Shown: positions 54,790 to 64,000, numbered from the stretch's first letter. The stretch is 64,000 bases of DNA from Rodentibacter caecimuris (GCF_001019715.1 NZ_BBXJ01000001.1:1984001-2048000); one strand, 5' to 3'. Numbers and translations: made by a program. Notes: generated by a model not told the origin, from the sequence alone.

Positions 54790-55497
54790 AACAATCCGCC
54801 CTAAAACGAGCGATTTTTAGGCTACTCTATAAGTGCCTAGTACTTCACATGCCCCTTGAGGGGCATGTGAAAAGACCGACAACCACACTATAACTTTATG
54901 GCTTACCCCTTAAAGGGGTCTACATATTCTTTCTTCTATAAATTATCCTGAATCATATCTTCTTTTTCTTGATTCCTTATATATTCTTCGACTACTTTTG
55001 TATTTACCCCTACCGTACTTACATAGTACCCCTTTGACCAAAAGTGTCTATTTCCATATTGATATTTCAGATTCACATGCCTTTCAAATATCATCAGCGA
55101 AGATTTACCTTTCAAGTATCCCATAAAACTTGATACTGCCAACTTTGGGGGAATCTTCAAAAGCATATGAATGTGAGATATTTCATTGCATGAGCTTCCA
55201 GAATTTCGACTTCTTTATAACTACACAGCTGTCTTAATATTCTTCCTAATATCTACTCGCAATTTTCCATAAATTGCCTTTCTTCAATACTTCGGGATAA
55301 AGACTATATGATACTTACAGTTCCATCTTGTGTGTGACTTGAATCGTCATTGGATTTACTTGCCATGACTTGTCCTCCTATATGCTGAATTTTGTTTGTC
55401 AGCCTTATTCATTATAGGAGGATTTTATTTGCTCACCGCTTAAGCTTTTTGATTACATATGTATAGCGTATATTTTTATGCTCAGACCTTGCCTGAG
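54790..55497 (-). mobile_element. IS200/IS605-type element, nearly full-length remnant
   Basis: The left end (CTCAG...CTGAG hairpin near 55481-55497) and leader match the truncated copy at 29615. The probable right end lies near 54790. A perfect 12-bp stem at 54845-54870 (loop TG) and a CCCCTT/AAGGGG stem near 54905-54919 sit beyond the gene. These are the subterminal hairpins used by such elements. The exact right boundary cannot be fixed from one copy. Confidence 0.75.
54936..55371 (-). pseudogene. IS200-type transposase TnpA, frameshifted in the first half
   Basis: Against the copy at 29747 this one lacks three bases after GATTCA, gains a base at GATATTAGG, and differs around the HUH region, so the N-terminal half is out of frame. 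From NEISHIHMLLKIPP on it is open to 54936 and keeps the HIH pair and the catalytic-Tyr region HFWSKGYYVSTVG. It is probably inactive but is the better-preserved copy for the C-terminal part. Confidence 0.82.
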
Positions 55498-55573
55498 TAT
55501 AACAACACCTAAAGGCAATCGTTGAAACGATTGCCTTTAAGTTAAGAAAGACAGTGGAATTTTTGATGATAGA

Positions 55574-56653
55574 TTATCGTCTTACACGGAATTTTTTCTG
55601 TGCTTGATCGACTTTCAAAAGATAGTTCCGGGCTTGTGATGACGGATGCATTGTTGTAAGAATACGATAAATCTGCTCCGGATACATTTGATTGATTTTG
55701 TAAATAGCTTCATCTTTATCGTTATCAAACACACGTAATACCGCACCCGCACCGCTATTATAAGCGGAAATCATTGCAAATCGTTTGGATGCAGGGTTCG
55801 TAATACCATCCAAGTATCGATTTTGTAGAAGCCATAAGTAGGATACACCGGCATCAATATTATTCGCCGGATCGTACAGATAACGTGCGGAAGGCTGACC
55901 GCCTCGCCCTTTCATGGCAAAAACATCACGTCCTGCTGTGTGTGGTACGACTTGCATTAAGCCGATAGCATTAGCATAGCTAATCGCATAAGGATTGAAA
56001 CTGGATTCGGTTTGCATAATCCCTAAAATCAAACTTTCATCAATACCATAGCGTTGTGCTGCTTTTCGTATTAATGGTAAGTATTTTTGTGCACGAACTT
56101 CAACGTGGTTAGCAATCATTGGAATCGCAACAAACTGTACCATATTACCGTTTTGTAGGCGGCGGGTTTGTAGTTTGTTTTGAATTAAATAGGTAGCAAA
56201 ATTGCCGGCAATAAATTGGTTTGAAATTTGTTGTCCGTTGTTATCGACTACTTGCCCTAAAAGGAAGGGTCTAGAACTAATCGGCACATCTCCTGAGGCA
56301 AATAAATCGATCCCTTTTGCATCAGACCCCATTAATAAAGTGTGTACAATGGCATTATGTAATCGATTGAGGTCTCTTTGTGTCTCAATCACTATGTTGC
56401 CTTCATCAAAACTCACATGGCTACGAGTATAGAAAGAATCTGTATATTTCACGTAGTCTTTACGGCTGGCGACGAGTAATTCGTTTACCCCCCAAATGCG
56501 GTCAATATTGTGAGAGAACTGTCCGGTGAGAATATCTAAGCCTTGCGTATCTTTCGCAAACACTTCATCGTAATTAATACCTCGATGACGGTTAGAAGAA
56601 TCACCACAGGCATACAAAAATGGCAGTAATGCCAATAACAAATACTTTTTCAT
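55574..56653 (-). CDS. mltC: Membrane-bound lytic murein transglycosylase C
   Basis: A 359-residue outer-membrane lipoprotein: signal peptide [16 protein letters not shown] with lipobox LYAC. After a family-specific N-terminal domain ([33 protein letters not shown]) comes a Slt-type lysozyme domain with catalytic Glu in [15 protein letters not shown], then [15 protein letters not shown] and [13 protein letters not shown]. It cleaves peptidoglycan to anhydro products. It is downstream of mutY-yggX, as in E. coli. Confidence 0.96.
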   Translation of the reverse strand: MKKYLLLALLPFLYACGDSSNRHRGINYDEVFAKDTQGLDILTGQFSHNIDRIWGVNELLVASRKDYVKYTDSFYTRSHVSFDEGNIVIETQRDLNRLHNAIVHTLLMGSDAKGIDLFASGDVPISSRPFLLGQVVDNNGQQISNQFIAGNFATYLIQNKLQTRRLQNGNMVQFVAIPMIANHVEVRAQKYLPLIRKAAQRYGIDESLILGIMQTESSFNPYAISYANAIGLMQVVPHTAGRDVFAMKGRGGQPSARYLYDPANNIDAGVSYLWLLQNRYLDGITNPASKRFAMISAYNSGAGAVLRVFDNDKDEAIYKINQMYPEQIYRILTTMHPSSQARNYLLKVDQAQKKFRVRR

Positions 56654-56667
56654 TATCTTATTGCCGA

Positions 56668-56940
56668 TTAATTTGATGGAGGAGTATAACCTTCAATATG
56701 GACTTCTTTACCTTCAAACAAAAAATTTATCATCTCTTGTTCGAGTAGTTTACGGTGTTCCGTATTCATCATATTGAGTTTTTTCTCATTGACGAGCATC
56801 GTTTGTTTTTTTATCCATTCTCCCCAAGCCTGTTTACTGATTGAATCGAAAATTCGTTTACCCAATTCCCCCGGATAAAGCTGGAAATCTAAACCTTCGG
56901 CTTCTTTTTTGAGATATTCACAAAATACTATCCTCGCCAT
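56668..56940 (-). CDS. yggX: YggX-family Fe(II)-trafficking protein
   Basis: A 90-residue protein ([57 protein letters not shown]). It has the conserved Cys7 and WGEW segment of YggX, linked to iron traffic and protection of Fe-S clusters from oxidants. It overlaps the mutY end by 23 bases. MutY is itself an Fe-S enzyme, so coupling is fitting. Confidence 0.94.
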   Translation of the reverse strand: MARIVFCEYLKKEAEGLDFQLYPGELGKRIFDSISKQAWGEWIKKQTMLVNEKKLNMMNTEHRKLLEQEMINFLFEGKEVHIEGYTPPSN

Positions 56941-58051
56941 CATTACTCCTTACAAATTGTGTTAATAAATTTTTTACAGGTTGGGCTAACCCGATATGTT
57001 CGGGATTTTTCGGATCATACCAATATTTGACCGTACTTGATAGATTTGGTTTATATTCTTTTGTTTTTTCCATCAATTTATGCCAATCTCGATTTTCCTG
57101 TTCGGCTCGAATATTGTTGACTTCAGCGTAAATCGGGTGAATATCTAAATGAAAATGGCTGAATGTGTGGCGAAAACTCGGCCAAGCTTGATAGTGAGAA
57201 ATACCTTCGCTTGATAAATAAGTCAGCAAATCTTCTTGTGATTCAAATTGCGGAAAACAAAATAATCCCCCCCATATCCCCGAGTTTTCCCGTTGTTCTA
57301 GCCATACTTTGCCATTTTTCGACAAAATCAAAAAATAAGTCTCTTTTTCCGGTAACGTTTTTTTAGGCTTTTTACCGGGAAATTGTGCCCAACTTTCATC
57401 TTTATGGGCTAAGCAATTTTTTTTCAGAGGACAAAGATCACATTTGGGTTTTGTTCGCGTACAAACCATCGCACCAATATCCATCATTGCCTGATTAAAA
57501 TCTGCCACACGCGCTGTCGGGGTGACTTGCTCCGTTAAATGCCACAAATGATTTTCTACCTTTTTTTCGCCCGGCCAACCATTCACTGCAAAATAACGTG
57601 AGAGTACGCGTTTTACATTACCGTCTAATATCGGGTATGGTTGATCCAATACGGAAGATAAAATAGCACCGGCGGTAGAACGCCCAATCCCTGGTAATGC
57701 CCAAACTTGTTCAAAGTCTGTTGGAAAAACTCCATTAAATTCATCCCGAATTTTTTGTGCCGTCTTATGTAAGTTTCGTGCCCGTGCGTAATAGCCTAGC
57801 CCTGTCCATAAATGAAGCACTTCATCTTGTGAAGCATTTGCAAGTGCGCTCAAATTTGGAAAGGTTTTAATAAATCGTTCGAAATAGGGAATAACTGTTG
57901 TAACTTGAGTTTGTTGTAGCATAACTTCCGAAAGCCAAACGCCATACAGTGTTTTGTTTTGTTGCCAAGGCAAATGTTTACGTCCGAATTTGTCGTACCA
58001 TCGTAGTACGACTTTAGTAAAAGGTGAATTAGGGGGAGATTGAGCTATCAT
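56918..58051 (-). CDS. mutY: A/G-specific adenine glycosylase MutY
   Basis: A 377-residue repair enzyme removing adenine opposite 8-oxoG. Features: [10 protein letters not shown] with Glu42, helix-hairpin-helix [13 protein letters not shown] (about 119-131), catalytic Asp143 in LDGNVKRVL, and [4Fe-4S] ligands Cys197, Cys204, Cys207 and Cys213 in [17 protein letters not shown]. The C-terminal MutT-like domain (about 230-350) recognises 8-oxoG. Order mutY-yggX-mltC is conserved in gamma-proteobacteria. Confidence 0.97.
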   Translation of the reverse strand: MIAQSPPNSPFTKVVLRWYDKFGRKHLPWQQNKTLYGVWLSEVMLQQTQVTTVIPYFERFIKTFPNLSALANASQDEVLHLWTGLGYYARARNLHKTAQKIRDEFNGVFPTDFEQVWALPGIGRSTAGAILSSVLDQPYPILDGNVKRVLSRYFAVNGWPGEKKVENHLWHLTEQVTPTARVADFNQAMMDIGAMVCTRTKPKCDLCPLKKNCLAHKDESWAQFPGKKPKKTLPEKETYFLILSKNGKVWLEQRENSGIWGGLFCFPQFESQEDLLTYLSSEGISHYQAWPSFRHTFSHFHLDIHPIYAEVNNIRAEQENRDWHKLMEKTKEYKPNLSSTVKYWYDPKNPEHIGLAQPVKNLLTQFVRSNDGEDSIL

Positions 58052-58152
58052 AACTTTCCTAAATTACTAGATTAAAAGTGCGGTCAAAAATTAAATGAAT
58101 TTTTATTATTTCTTTAAAGAAAACAGAGGCTGATTTTACCATTTAGCCCCTC

Positions 58153-58180
58153 TTGATCAATCTCATTTTTCCAGTATAAT
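58153..58180 (+). promoter_or_regulatory. rpmE promoter
   Basis: -35 TTGATC (58153-58158) and -10 TATAAT (58175-58180) with a 16-base spacer, about 100 bases before rpmE. Confidence 0.7.
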
Positions 58181-58220
58181 CTGCAGTCTATTTGGTGCCG
58201 GATAACGGCGATTATTAACT

Positions 58221-58256
58221 CACGCGGTGTAGGAAGAGAGTTCCTATAGCGGCGTG
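58221..58256 (+). promoter_or_regulatory. rpmE leader hairpin (L31-leader candidate)
   Basis: CACGC / GCGTG closes a stem-loop whose tip is AGGAA-GAGAG-TTCCT. It lies between the promoter and the start codon, where L31 autoregulatory leaders are found in gamma-proteobacteria. Confidence 0.55.
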
Positions 58257-58276
58257 GCTTCATTTTGAGGTTTTCT

Positions 58277-58489
58277 ATGAAACAAGGTATTCACCCAGAA
58301 TATAAAGAAATTACAGCGACTTGCTCATGTGGTAACGTGATTAAAACCCGTTCAACTTTGGGCAAAGACATCAATCTTGATGTGTGTGGTAACTGCCACC
58401 CATTCTACACCGGTAAACAGCGTGTTGTAGATACAGGCGGTCGTGTTGAACGTTTCAACAGCCGTTTCAAAATCCCAAGTTCAAAATAA
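58277..58489 (+). CDS. rpmE: Ribosomal protein L31 (zinc-binding form)
   Basis: The ATG at 58277 gives 70 residues ([20 protein letters not shown]...). Cys16, Cys18, Cys37 and Cys40 form the zinc site of the C+ type. Such forms are replaced by a Zn-free paralogue under zinc limitation in many bacteria. An upstream TTG at 58265 is not supported. A terminator follows at once. Confidence 0.97.
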   Translation: MKQGIHPEYKEITATCSCGNVIKTRSTLGKDINLDVCGNCHPFYTGKQRVVDTGGRVERFNSRFKIPSSK

Positions 58490-58502
58490 TTTGGATTTTT
58501 CA

Positions 58503-58530
58503 GAACCCCGTCGTTTGGCGGGGTTTTGTT
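58503..58530 (+). terminator. rpmE terminator
   Basis: AACCCCG ... CGGGGTT with a short loop and TTGTTTTGT. Confidence 0.88.
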
Positions 58531-58614
58531 TTGTGTAAAAAATGTGTAGGATATGACTAATTTCACTCTAAATAAATTTAAAATATATTTCTATTAAGAA
58601 AATCAAGGATACAC

Positions 58615-59499
58615 ATGTTAAAGATAATATTATTTTATTTGGGTTTATCAAAACGTTTAAGAATTAATGAAAGAATTCAAAAACTATATTCTTGGCGTAA
58701 ACCGATTAAACCTTATGCATTTATTCGTGTTTGTAATGAAATAAAAACTATAGATGCTGCTTTAAAAAGTGTATTGCCTGTTTTAAAAGGTGGTGTAATT
58801 GGATTTCATTCATGTACTGATGGAACAAAGGAATATGTTTTACATTTTTGTAAAAAATATCCACAATTCATTCCTGTAGAATATCCTTATGATGTTATTC
58901 CTGCTAGCAATAAGATCTATATGGAAGATTCTATAGATATAAAGAATAGACTTGACTCATACTATAATTTTGTATGGGAAAAATTACCCAAAAATGAATG
59001 GATAATAAAGATTGATGGAGATCATATTTGGATACCCCAATTTTTAGAGGACTTATGTCGGATTCCATTTAGAAAAAGAGATTGTATTATTTTAAGTAGA
59101 TTAAACCTACATTGTCACGAAGGAAAATGTTATATACACAAAAAATACCCGATTTTAGAAAATGGAGACTCTTGGATTCTATACAATCGAAATGTAAACT
59201 TTGAGTTTTGGAGAGGTTGGATTGATAACAAATTTGAAGCTTATGAAGTACTCCATCTACCTAAGAAAGAGAGAAAGAAAATCTTTACTATATGCACTAA
59301 TTGGCATTTTCCTATAGTGAAAAATCATAGAAATAACTTTAATAGCGAAGAATGGGTGTTGCTTCAAGATTTTGATGTAAGGAAATATTTAAAGGAACAT
59401 AAATTAGAAGGTAGAATTCAAGACTATATGATTAATGAAAGCAATATATTAGAAGCATTTTCTAGATTTAATCATTCTGGTGAGAAAATATTACCATGA
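58615..59499 (+). CDS. Glycosyltransferase, CgtA-like beta-1,4-GalNAc transferase type
   Basis: A 294-residue protein. A GT-A-like start, KPYAFIRVCNEIKTIDAALKSVLPVLKGGVIGFHSCTDGTKEYVLHFCKKYP (residues 32-84), is followed by IKIDGDHIWIPQFLEDL, whose DGDH is a DxD-like metal site. This resembles the Campylobacter CgtA group, which adds GalNAc to lipooligosaccharide. No signal peptide; the short N-terminal hydrophobic part may touch the membrane. It begins an A+T-rich three-gene group without visible uptake signals, so recent import is likely. Donor and acceptor are unknown. Confidence 0.75.
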   Translation: MLKIILFYLGLSKRLRINERIQKLYSWRKPIKPYAFIRVCNEIKTIDAALKSVLPVLKGGVIGFHSCTDGTKEYVLHFCKKYPQFIPVEYPYDVIPASNKIYMEDSIDIKNRLDSYYNFVWEKLPKNEWIIKIDGDHIWIPQFLEDLCRIPFRKRDCIILSRLNLHCHEGKCYIHKKYPILENGDSWILYNRNVNFEFWRGWIDNKFEAYEVLHLPKKERKKIFTICTNWHFPIVKNHRNNFNSEEWVLLQDFDVRKYLKEHKLEGRIQDYMINESNILEAFSRFNHSGEKILP

Positions 59500-59511
59500 C
59501 GAGATAATATT

Positions 59512-60663
59512 ATGAAGATCTTGATATTACATAAATGGTTAGTAACTGGTGGGGTTGAAACTATACTAAAAAACTATGGGAAGATTCTAGAAAACTCAGG
59601 TTATGATGTAGATATACTAATAACTTATAATATAAACTCAAAAATAGACAGTAATAACATAAGATTTGTTTTTACTAGTAAAGACTTTAATTTAATCTAT
59701 AGTAAAGAAAACAATTTATATCAAAAAACACTAAGAGAGCTTTATAAACTTTATCAAAAACTATATTACTATAATCTGATAAATTCAGTATATCATAAGT
59801 ATGATTATATTATTGATTTTAGTAACTGTTTAGACTCCTATACTAGAAATCCACTTTTTAGAAAGAGTGATATAAAGACAATTAGATGGGTTCATAATCA
59901 ACTGTCAACAAATTTAGTTTTAAACAAAAAAGAAAAAAAGAAATATTACAATATTTTTAGAAATCATCATAAAGTTGTCGCTTTATGCAAAGAAATGAAA
60001 AACTTAATATTAGAACAAGTTGGCATAGATAAAAATAAATTATTAGTTTTAAGTAATCCAATTGACATTCATGGAATTAGGGAAAAAGCTAATACCAGTA
60101 ATACCGAAATAAATCATTTTGTAAGTGCTGCCCCCTACCTTTTACAAGTATCGAGATTAACTCATGGAAAAGGACATGAACAGCTTATAGATATTTACTA
60201 TGAATTAAAGAGAAAAGGCATAAATCATAAACTGTATTTCATTGGGGATGGAAATAATAGAAAAAATCTTGAGAATAAAGTTTTATCACTAAGTTTGGAA
60301 AATGATATTTTATTCTTAGGAGAAATGGAAAATCCATATCCCTATTTCAAAAACGCAAAATTATTCTTGCATTGCTCTGAGTCAGAAGGATTACCAACAG
60401 TAATACTTGAAAGCATGGTGTTTGGCGTTCCTGTTATCGCGATGGATTGCCATACTGGACCAAAAGATATACTTGGAGAAAAGGGAGAATTTGGTAAGCT
60501 CATTCCAATGTATGATAAAACTAAATTCATAGCAGAAACGTTAGAGTTATTAACTAACGATGATATATATAAAAAATACAGTAATAAATCCTTAGAACGC
60601 ATTAAGCAGTTCTCAATGGAAAAAATCGCTTTAGGTTTAGATAATTTGTTTTATGAGAGGTAA
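59512..60663 (+). CDS. Glycosyltransferase family 4 (GT-B) protein
   Basis: A 383-residue GT-B protein. The N-terminal Rossmann half opens MKILILHKWLVTGGVETILKNYGKIL (GGVE loop). The C-terminal half has LLQVSRLTHGKGHEQLIDIYYELK, FIGDGNNRKNLENK and the retaining-GT4 motif HCSESEGLPTVILESMVFGVPVIAMDCHTGPKDIL (EX7E type with the GLPT segment). It follows the first transferase by 12 bases. It probably adds a core or branch sugar to lipooligosaccharide. Low G+C like its neighbours. Confidence 0.85.
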   Translation: MKILILHKWLVTGGVETILKNYGKILENSGYDVDILITYNINSKIDSNNIRFVFTSKDFNLIYSKENNLYQKTLRELYKLYQKLYYYNLINSVYHKYDYIIDFSNCLDSYTRNPLFRKSDIKTIRWVHNQLSTNLVLNKKEKKKYYNIFRNHHKVVALCKEMKNLILEQVGIDKNKLLVLSNPIDIHGIREKANTSNTEINHFVSAAPYLLQVSRLTHGKGHEQLIDIYYELKRKGINHKLYFIGDGNNRKNLENKVLSLSLENDILFLGEMENPYPYFKNAKLFLHCSESEGLPTVILESMVFGVPVIAMDCHTGPKDILGEKGEFGKLIPMYDKTKFIAETLELLTNDDIYKKYSNKSLERIKQFSMEKIALGLDNLFYER

Positions 60664-60679
60664 AATATGGAGACATCGA

Positions 60680-61438
60680 ATGTTTGCTTCCAATAATAGT
60701 AAAGTACCAATATATATTATTAACCTAGAAAAATCAAAAGATCGAAAAGCCTATATGCAGGCACAGTTTGATAGTCTATTTGAGCATAATTCAAAGCAAG
60801 AAATCTATTTTTTTAAAGGTATTAACGGAAAAGAAAATCCCAACCACCCATTATTTCAACGTTACAATGATAAAAAACGGTTAAATGTAAAAGGTTACTC
60901 TCTAACTTTCAGCCAACTAGGCTGTTATGCAAGCCATTATTCTATGTGGGAAAAATGCGTAGAGCTTAATCGACCTATTATTATTTTAGAGGATGATGCC
61001 AAATTTAAAGAGAATTTTTTAGATGTACTTGCTTTTATTAATAGTGATAAAAACATTTTTGAATTTTTTTGGTTACAGCCCGATAGATTAAAAAATAAAA
61101 GAAAATTAGTAGCAGATTTTGGCGATTTCTCAATTCAACAATTTAGCAAAGGCTTTATTGGTACTACAGGGTATTACTTAACTCCAAAAGCAGCAAAAAA
61201 ATTTTTAGTACAAAGCAAAGAATGGTATTTAACCGTAGATGTAACGATGGATCGTTTCTTTGAAAATAAAGTTCCTCCTTATGCTATTGTTCCGTTTTGT
61301 TTAGAGACCGATTATGAGATTGAATCAACAATCTTTGAAAAACAAAAGAAAGTAAAATCATTTAAAATAATTATAGCAAGAGAGTTATTTAATATAAAAA
61401 CAATAATTAAGAGACTCATTTATAATATATTGAATTAA
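60680..61438 (+). CDS. Glycosyltransferase family 25 (lipooligosaccharide) protein
   Basis: A 252-residue protein from the ATG at 60680 (GGAG 8 bases upstream); the frame reaches 60653, overlapping the previous gene. GT25 marks: VPIYIINLEKSKDRKAYMQAQ at the start, SLTFSQLGCYASHYSMWEKCVEL, PIIILEDDAKF (the E-D-D metal site), and FIGTTGYYLTPKAAKKFLVQ. This family includes Lic2A/LpsA/LgtB/LgtE galactosyl- and glucosyl-transferases of Haemophilus and Neisseria. No tetranucleotide phase-variation tract is seen. Confidence 0.88.
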   Translation: MFASNNSKVPIYIINLEKSKDRKAYMQAQFDSLFEHNSKQEIYFFKGINGKENPNHPLFQRYNDKKRLNVKGYSLTFSQLGCYASHYSMWEKCVELNRPIIILEDDAKFKENFLDVLAFINSDKNIFEFFWLQPDRLKNKRKLVADFGDFSIQQFSKGFIGTTGYYLTPKAAKKFLVQSKEWYLTVDVTMDRFFENKVPPYAIVPFCLETDYEIESTIFEKQKKVKSFKIIIARELFNIKTIIKRLIYNILN

Positions 61439-61455
61439 AAATTCTACCCAATTAA

Positions 61456-61481
61456 TTTCTCTTTTTAGGAGAGAAAAATTG
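61456..61481 (+). terminator. Terminator after the glycosyltransferase group
   Basis: TTTCTC ... GAGAGAAA stem with flanking A/T, about 20 bases after the GT25 stop. The rest of the gap to metJ (to 61637) shows an AATGAAAATGATAGCAAA run, a weak match to Fur hexamers, and no ORF of note. Confidence 0.45.
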
Positions 61482-61637
61482 TATCTGTATAATATTAACT
61501 AAATGAAAATGATAGCAAAACGTATCGCTATGATAGTACCAAAAACTTATCATTTAGCCATCTAGATTGTTATTTGGTTCTTTTTTCATTAGAATAACCA
61601 CATATGATTTAGTTTTCTTATTGATTGCAAGGTATTT

Positions 61638-61955
61638 ATGGCAGATTGGAATGGTAAGTATATTAGCCCTTATGCGGAACACGGAAAGAAAAGCGAGCAG
61701 GTTAAAAAAATTACAGTGTCAATTCCCATTAAGGTATTGGAAATTTTAACCAATGAACGTACCCGTCGCCAATTAAAAAGCCTACGCCACGCCACCAATA
61801 GTGAGTTGCTTTGTGAGGCTTTTCTTCATGCTTTTACCGGTCAACCGTTGCCGACAGATGCTGATTTGATAAAAGATCGTCATGATGAAATTCCGGAAGA
61901 AGCAAAAGAAATTATGCGTCAATTAGGCATCGATCCGGAGAGTTGGGATTATTAA
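61638..61955 (+). CDS. metJ: Methionine repressor MetJ
   Basis: A 105-residue ribbon-helix-helix repressor using SAM as co-repressor. The strand [50 protein letters not shown] is diagnostic. A well-formed Met box (AGACGTCT) is not visible upstream, so autoregulation is not evident. It converges with cueR; the two stops overlap by 4 bases. Confidence 0.95.
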   Translation: MADWNGKYISPYAEHGKKSEQVKKITVSIPIKVLEILTNERTRRQLKSLRHATNSELLCEAFLHAFTGQPLPTDADLIKDRHDEIPEEAKEIMRQLGIDPESWDY

Positions 61956-62344
61956 TTTTCCTTTTTTAATCCGTCCAAAATTGAACATTCGGGGCAATCA
62001 TTGCCTTGGCATATGTCGTACCAACGTTGTAGTTTGCCTACCATTTCTTCTAATTGTTTAATTTGTTGATTTAATGTAGTGATATGTTTTGCCGTTAATG
62101 CTTTCACTTCACCGCTGCTACGGGCAGGGTTATCTTGAAGGGCGAGTAATTGCCCGATTTGCTGTAAGGAAAACCCTACATCTCTTGAATGACGAATAAA
62201 ATGTAATCGTTCAATATCTTTTTCTTCATAATGACGATAGCCGGAGAAGTTTCTCTGTGCAGGTTTAATTAAACCTAATTTCTCGTAATCCCGAATTTGT
62301 TTTGCGGTAAGACCGCTTAATTTTGCAGCTTCACTGATATTCAT
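61952..62344 (-). CDS. cueR: Cu(I)-responsive MerR-family regulator CueR
   Basis: A 130-residue protein. The MerR winged helix ([49 protein letters not shown]) is followed by a dimer helix and a metal-binding loop with Cys112 and Cys120 (CQGNDCPEC). Ser77 is present as in copper-sensing members; Hg- and Zn-type members have Cys there. It diverges from copZ-copA with the expected 19-base-spacer promoter between. It activates these genes when Cu(I) binds. Confidence 0.94.
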   Translation of the reverse strand: MNISEAAKLSGLTAKQIRDYEKLGLIKPAQRNFSGYRHYEEKDIERLHFIRHSRDVGFSLQQIGQLLALQDNPARSSGEVKALTAKHITTLNQQIKQLEEMVGKLQRWYDICQGNDCPECSILDGLKKEN

Positions 62345-62353
62345 AAAAACACC

Positions 62354-62384
62354 TTGACCTTTACCTTAAGTTAAAGTTTATAGT
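62354..62384 (+). promoter_or_regulatory. CueR-controlled copZ-copA promoter
   Basis: -35 TTGACC (62354-62359) and -10 TATAGT (62379-62384) are separated by 19 bases, 2 longer than usual, the hallmark of MerR-family promoters. The spacer carries a dyad CTTTA-N8-TAAAG (62359-62376). Confidence 0.85.
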
Positions 62385-62424
62385 AGCCAGTATTAATTTT
62401 TATTCAATAGAAAACAAGGAGAAA

Positions 62425-62634
62425 ATGATGAAAAATGTTCGTTTAACCGTAACAGGGATGCATTGTGGCGGCTGTGTAAAAAGTGTAACGCGCGTATTAA
62501 AAGAATTAGATGGCGTAGCGCAAGTGAATGTTGCCCTTGAGGGGTATGCAGATATTCAATTTGATGAAAGTAAAGTTTCTGTCACCCGGTTAATTGATGC
62601 TATAGAGGAGGCAGGGTTTGACGCAACAGAGTAA
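62425..62634 (+). CDS. copZ: Copper chaperone CopZ
   Basis: A 69-residue heavy-metal-associated domain with GMHCGGC (Cys14 and Cys17 with both ATGs counted; a second ATG is at 62428). It carries Cu(I) to the ATPase encoded next. GGAGAAA precedes the start. The last 17 bases overlap the copA start, so the two are translated together. Confidence 0.94.
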   Translation: MMKNVRLTVTGMHCGGCVKSVTRVLKELDGVAQVNVALEGYADIQFDESKVSVTRLIDAIEEAGFDATE

Positions 62635-64000
62635 AAAAATTGCTCTCCAAATTGAAGGTATGACTTGCCAATCTTGTGCCAGCAGAATTGAAAAAGTTCT
62701 CAATAAAAAAACTTTTGTGGAGCAGGCAAATGTGAATTTTGCGGTAGAAGAGGCGCAAGTGGTATTTGATTCGACACAAGCAACCACAGAAGATATTCTT
62801 GATATTCTTCATAAAACGGGGTTTAAAGGGATTTTAAAAAACGACCGACAACCTCTGCTACGGGAGAACAAAAAAACGCCTTGGCGACTTTGGCTATTAT
62901 TGTTAATTAATATTCCTTTTTTAGTTGGGATGATTGGAATGTTGATTGGCAATCATCACTTGATGTTACCCCCTATGTGGCAATTTGTGTTGGCAACCAT
63001 TGTACAATTTGGTCTCGCTATTCCGTTTTATCAAGGTGCGATTGGGAGTATCCGTGGTGGGTTAGCAAATATGGATGTACTCGTTAGTAGCGGTACACTA
63101 ACTATTTATTTGTATTCCTCTTATATGCTGTTTTATCACACTGCACAAGGGCATGATGCATTGCATCACATCTATTTTGAAGCCGCTGTTATGGTGATTG
63201 GCTTTGTTACTCTTGGTAAGTTTTTGGAAGATCGAACCAAAAAACATAGCTTAAACAGTCTGGATTTATTATTACAACTTACCCCGAAAAAAGTGAATGT
63301 TTGGAATGGTGAAACATGGCAAGCGATTCCGCTTGATCAAGTGAAGGTAGGTGATGTATTACTTGCCAATTATGGGGAGCGTATTGCTGCGGATGGCGTT
63401 GTTGAAGTCGGTTCAGGGTGGTGTGATGAAAGCCATTTAACCGGTGAATCCATGTCTGAAATGAAGCAAGTTCAAAGTACGGTATTGGCCGGCTCAATGG
63501 TGACTGAAGGCAGTTTAACTTATCGTGCCAATCAACTTGGTTCGCAAACGTTGCTTGGCGATATGATGAAGGCGCTTTCCGAAGCACAGGGCACAAAAGC
63601 ACCGATCGCCCGTTTTGCAGATAAAGTTGCTAGTGTTTTTGTCCCTACAGTTCTCATTATTGCGGCGATAACGTTCGGTCTAACTTGGTGGAGTACGGCA
63701 GATATTGGTATGGCAATTATTCATTCGGTCGCGGTGTTAGTGATCGCCTGTCCTTGTGCCTTGGGGCTTGCCACGCCGGCCGCTATTATGGCGGGAATAG
63801 GAAAAGCAGTGAATACCGGTGTTTGGTTTAAAGACGCTGCAGCCATGGAAGAAACTGCCTATGTAGATACTGTTGTGTTAGATAAAACAGGCACATTAAC
63901 GACTGGTAAACTGACAGTCGCGACAGTGTGGCAACCTGAAAGTGCGGTTATTTCCGAAAAAGATTTGTATCGTGTAGCTGCTGCGGTAGAACAACACGCT
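62618..64000 (+). CDS. copA: Copper-exporting P1B-type ATPase CopA, cut by the right edge
   Basis: The frame is open from the TTG at 62618 to the window end (461 codons). GAGGAGG at 62605-62611 is a strong ribosome-binding site ahead of the TTG; no ATG is available before the metal-binding motif. Parts in order: one N-terminal HMA domain with GMTCQSC (Cys17, Cys20), membrane helices, LTGES actuator motif, ACPCALGLATP in the sixth helix, and DKTGTLTTG phosphorylation site. It pumps Cu(I) out of the cytoplasm. The nucleotide-binding domain and C-terminus lie outside. Confidence 0.95.
   Translation, partial: MTQQSKKIALQIEGMTCQSCASRIEKVLNKKTFVEQANVNFAVEEAQVVFDSTQATTEDILDILHKTGFKGILKNDRQPLLRENKKTPWRLWLLLLINIPFLVGMIGMLIGNHHLMLPPMWQFVLATIVQFGLAIPFYQGAIGSIRGGLANMDVLVSSGTLTIYLYSSYMLFYHTAQGHDALHHIYFEAAVMVIGFVTLGKFLEDRTKKHSLNSLDLLLQLTPKKVNVWNGETWQAIPLDQVKVGDVLLANYGERIAADGVVEVGSGWCDESHLTGESMSEMKQVQSTVLAGSMVTEGSLTYRANQLGSQTLLGDMMKALSEAQGTKAPIARFADKVASVFVPTVLIIAAITFGLTWWSTADIGMAIIHSVAVLVIACPCALGLATPAAIMAGIGKAVNTGVWFKDAAAMEETAYVDTVVLDKTGTLTTGKLTVATVWQPESAVISEKDLYRVAAAVEQHA

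Noticed and set aside
61500-61640. Met box or Fur box upstream of metJ
   Set aside because: No repeated AGACGTCT-like octamers are found, and the A+T-rich hexamers fit Fur only loosely.

Overview
The window is a piece of a Pasteurellaceae chromosome (Haemophilus/Aggregatibacter type). The 9-base Hin-type uptake signal AAGTGCGGT and its complement recur throughout, often as inverted pairs acting as terminators. The backbone proteins and the gene string rplI-rpsR-priB-rpsF-infA-rsmA-apaH-HI_0552 family fit that family. The species cannot be fixed from the sequence alone.

Bases 1-18596 are the integrase-proximal part of a lambdoid prophage next to a tRNA-Arg gene. It starts with a replication/nin/Q block (O-like end, P-like, adenine methylase, NinB, NinG, Q), then a reverse-strand lipoprotein. 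A long early operon follows, running in the same direction to the integrase. It holds two KilA-N genes, RecT, a Panacea-type toxin-antitoxin pair, a YqaJ-type exonuclease, a hexapeptide-repeat protein, RdgC, a C5-cytosine methylase, an excisionase-like protein and the integrase. Each KilA-N gene is preceded by a similar RNA-like element that resembles the C4 antisense RNA of phages P1/P7. The two elements differ exactly where they are complementary to the ribosome-binding region of their own downstream gene. The operon also has a promoter inside a 14-bp-arm operator, a boxA-like site, two long gene-free stretches rich in inverted repeats, and many intrinsic terminators placed directly before ribosome-binding sites.

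Bases 18597-58500 are mostly housekeeping: tRNA-Arg, tRNA-Pro, folD, ndh, apaH, rsmA, infA, rpsF-priB-rpsR-rplI, folB, plsY, an AI-2E transporter, an ArsC/YfgD protein, arfA, yajC-secD-secF, glyA, a DUF711 gene, purD, purH, a DoxX protein, dsbD, arcA, smpB, obgE, an EamA transporter, rplU-rpmA, ispB, queH, psiE, mltC, a yggX-mutY pair and rpmE. Between them are decayed genes (IS1595-type transposase, two IS200/IS605 remnants, a frameshifted kef antiporter, a pirin with an internal deletion), intergenic inverted repeats, and a Slam outer-membrane protein with its likely surface-lipoprotein client and a divergent XRE regulator.

Bases 58560-61440 are an A+T-rich three-gene glycosyltransferase island between rpmE and metJ, probably for lipooligosaccharide. 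The window ends in a copper module, cueR divergent from copZ-copA, with copA cut by the right edge.
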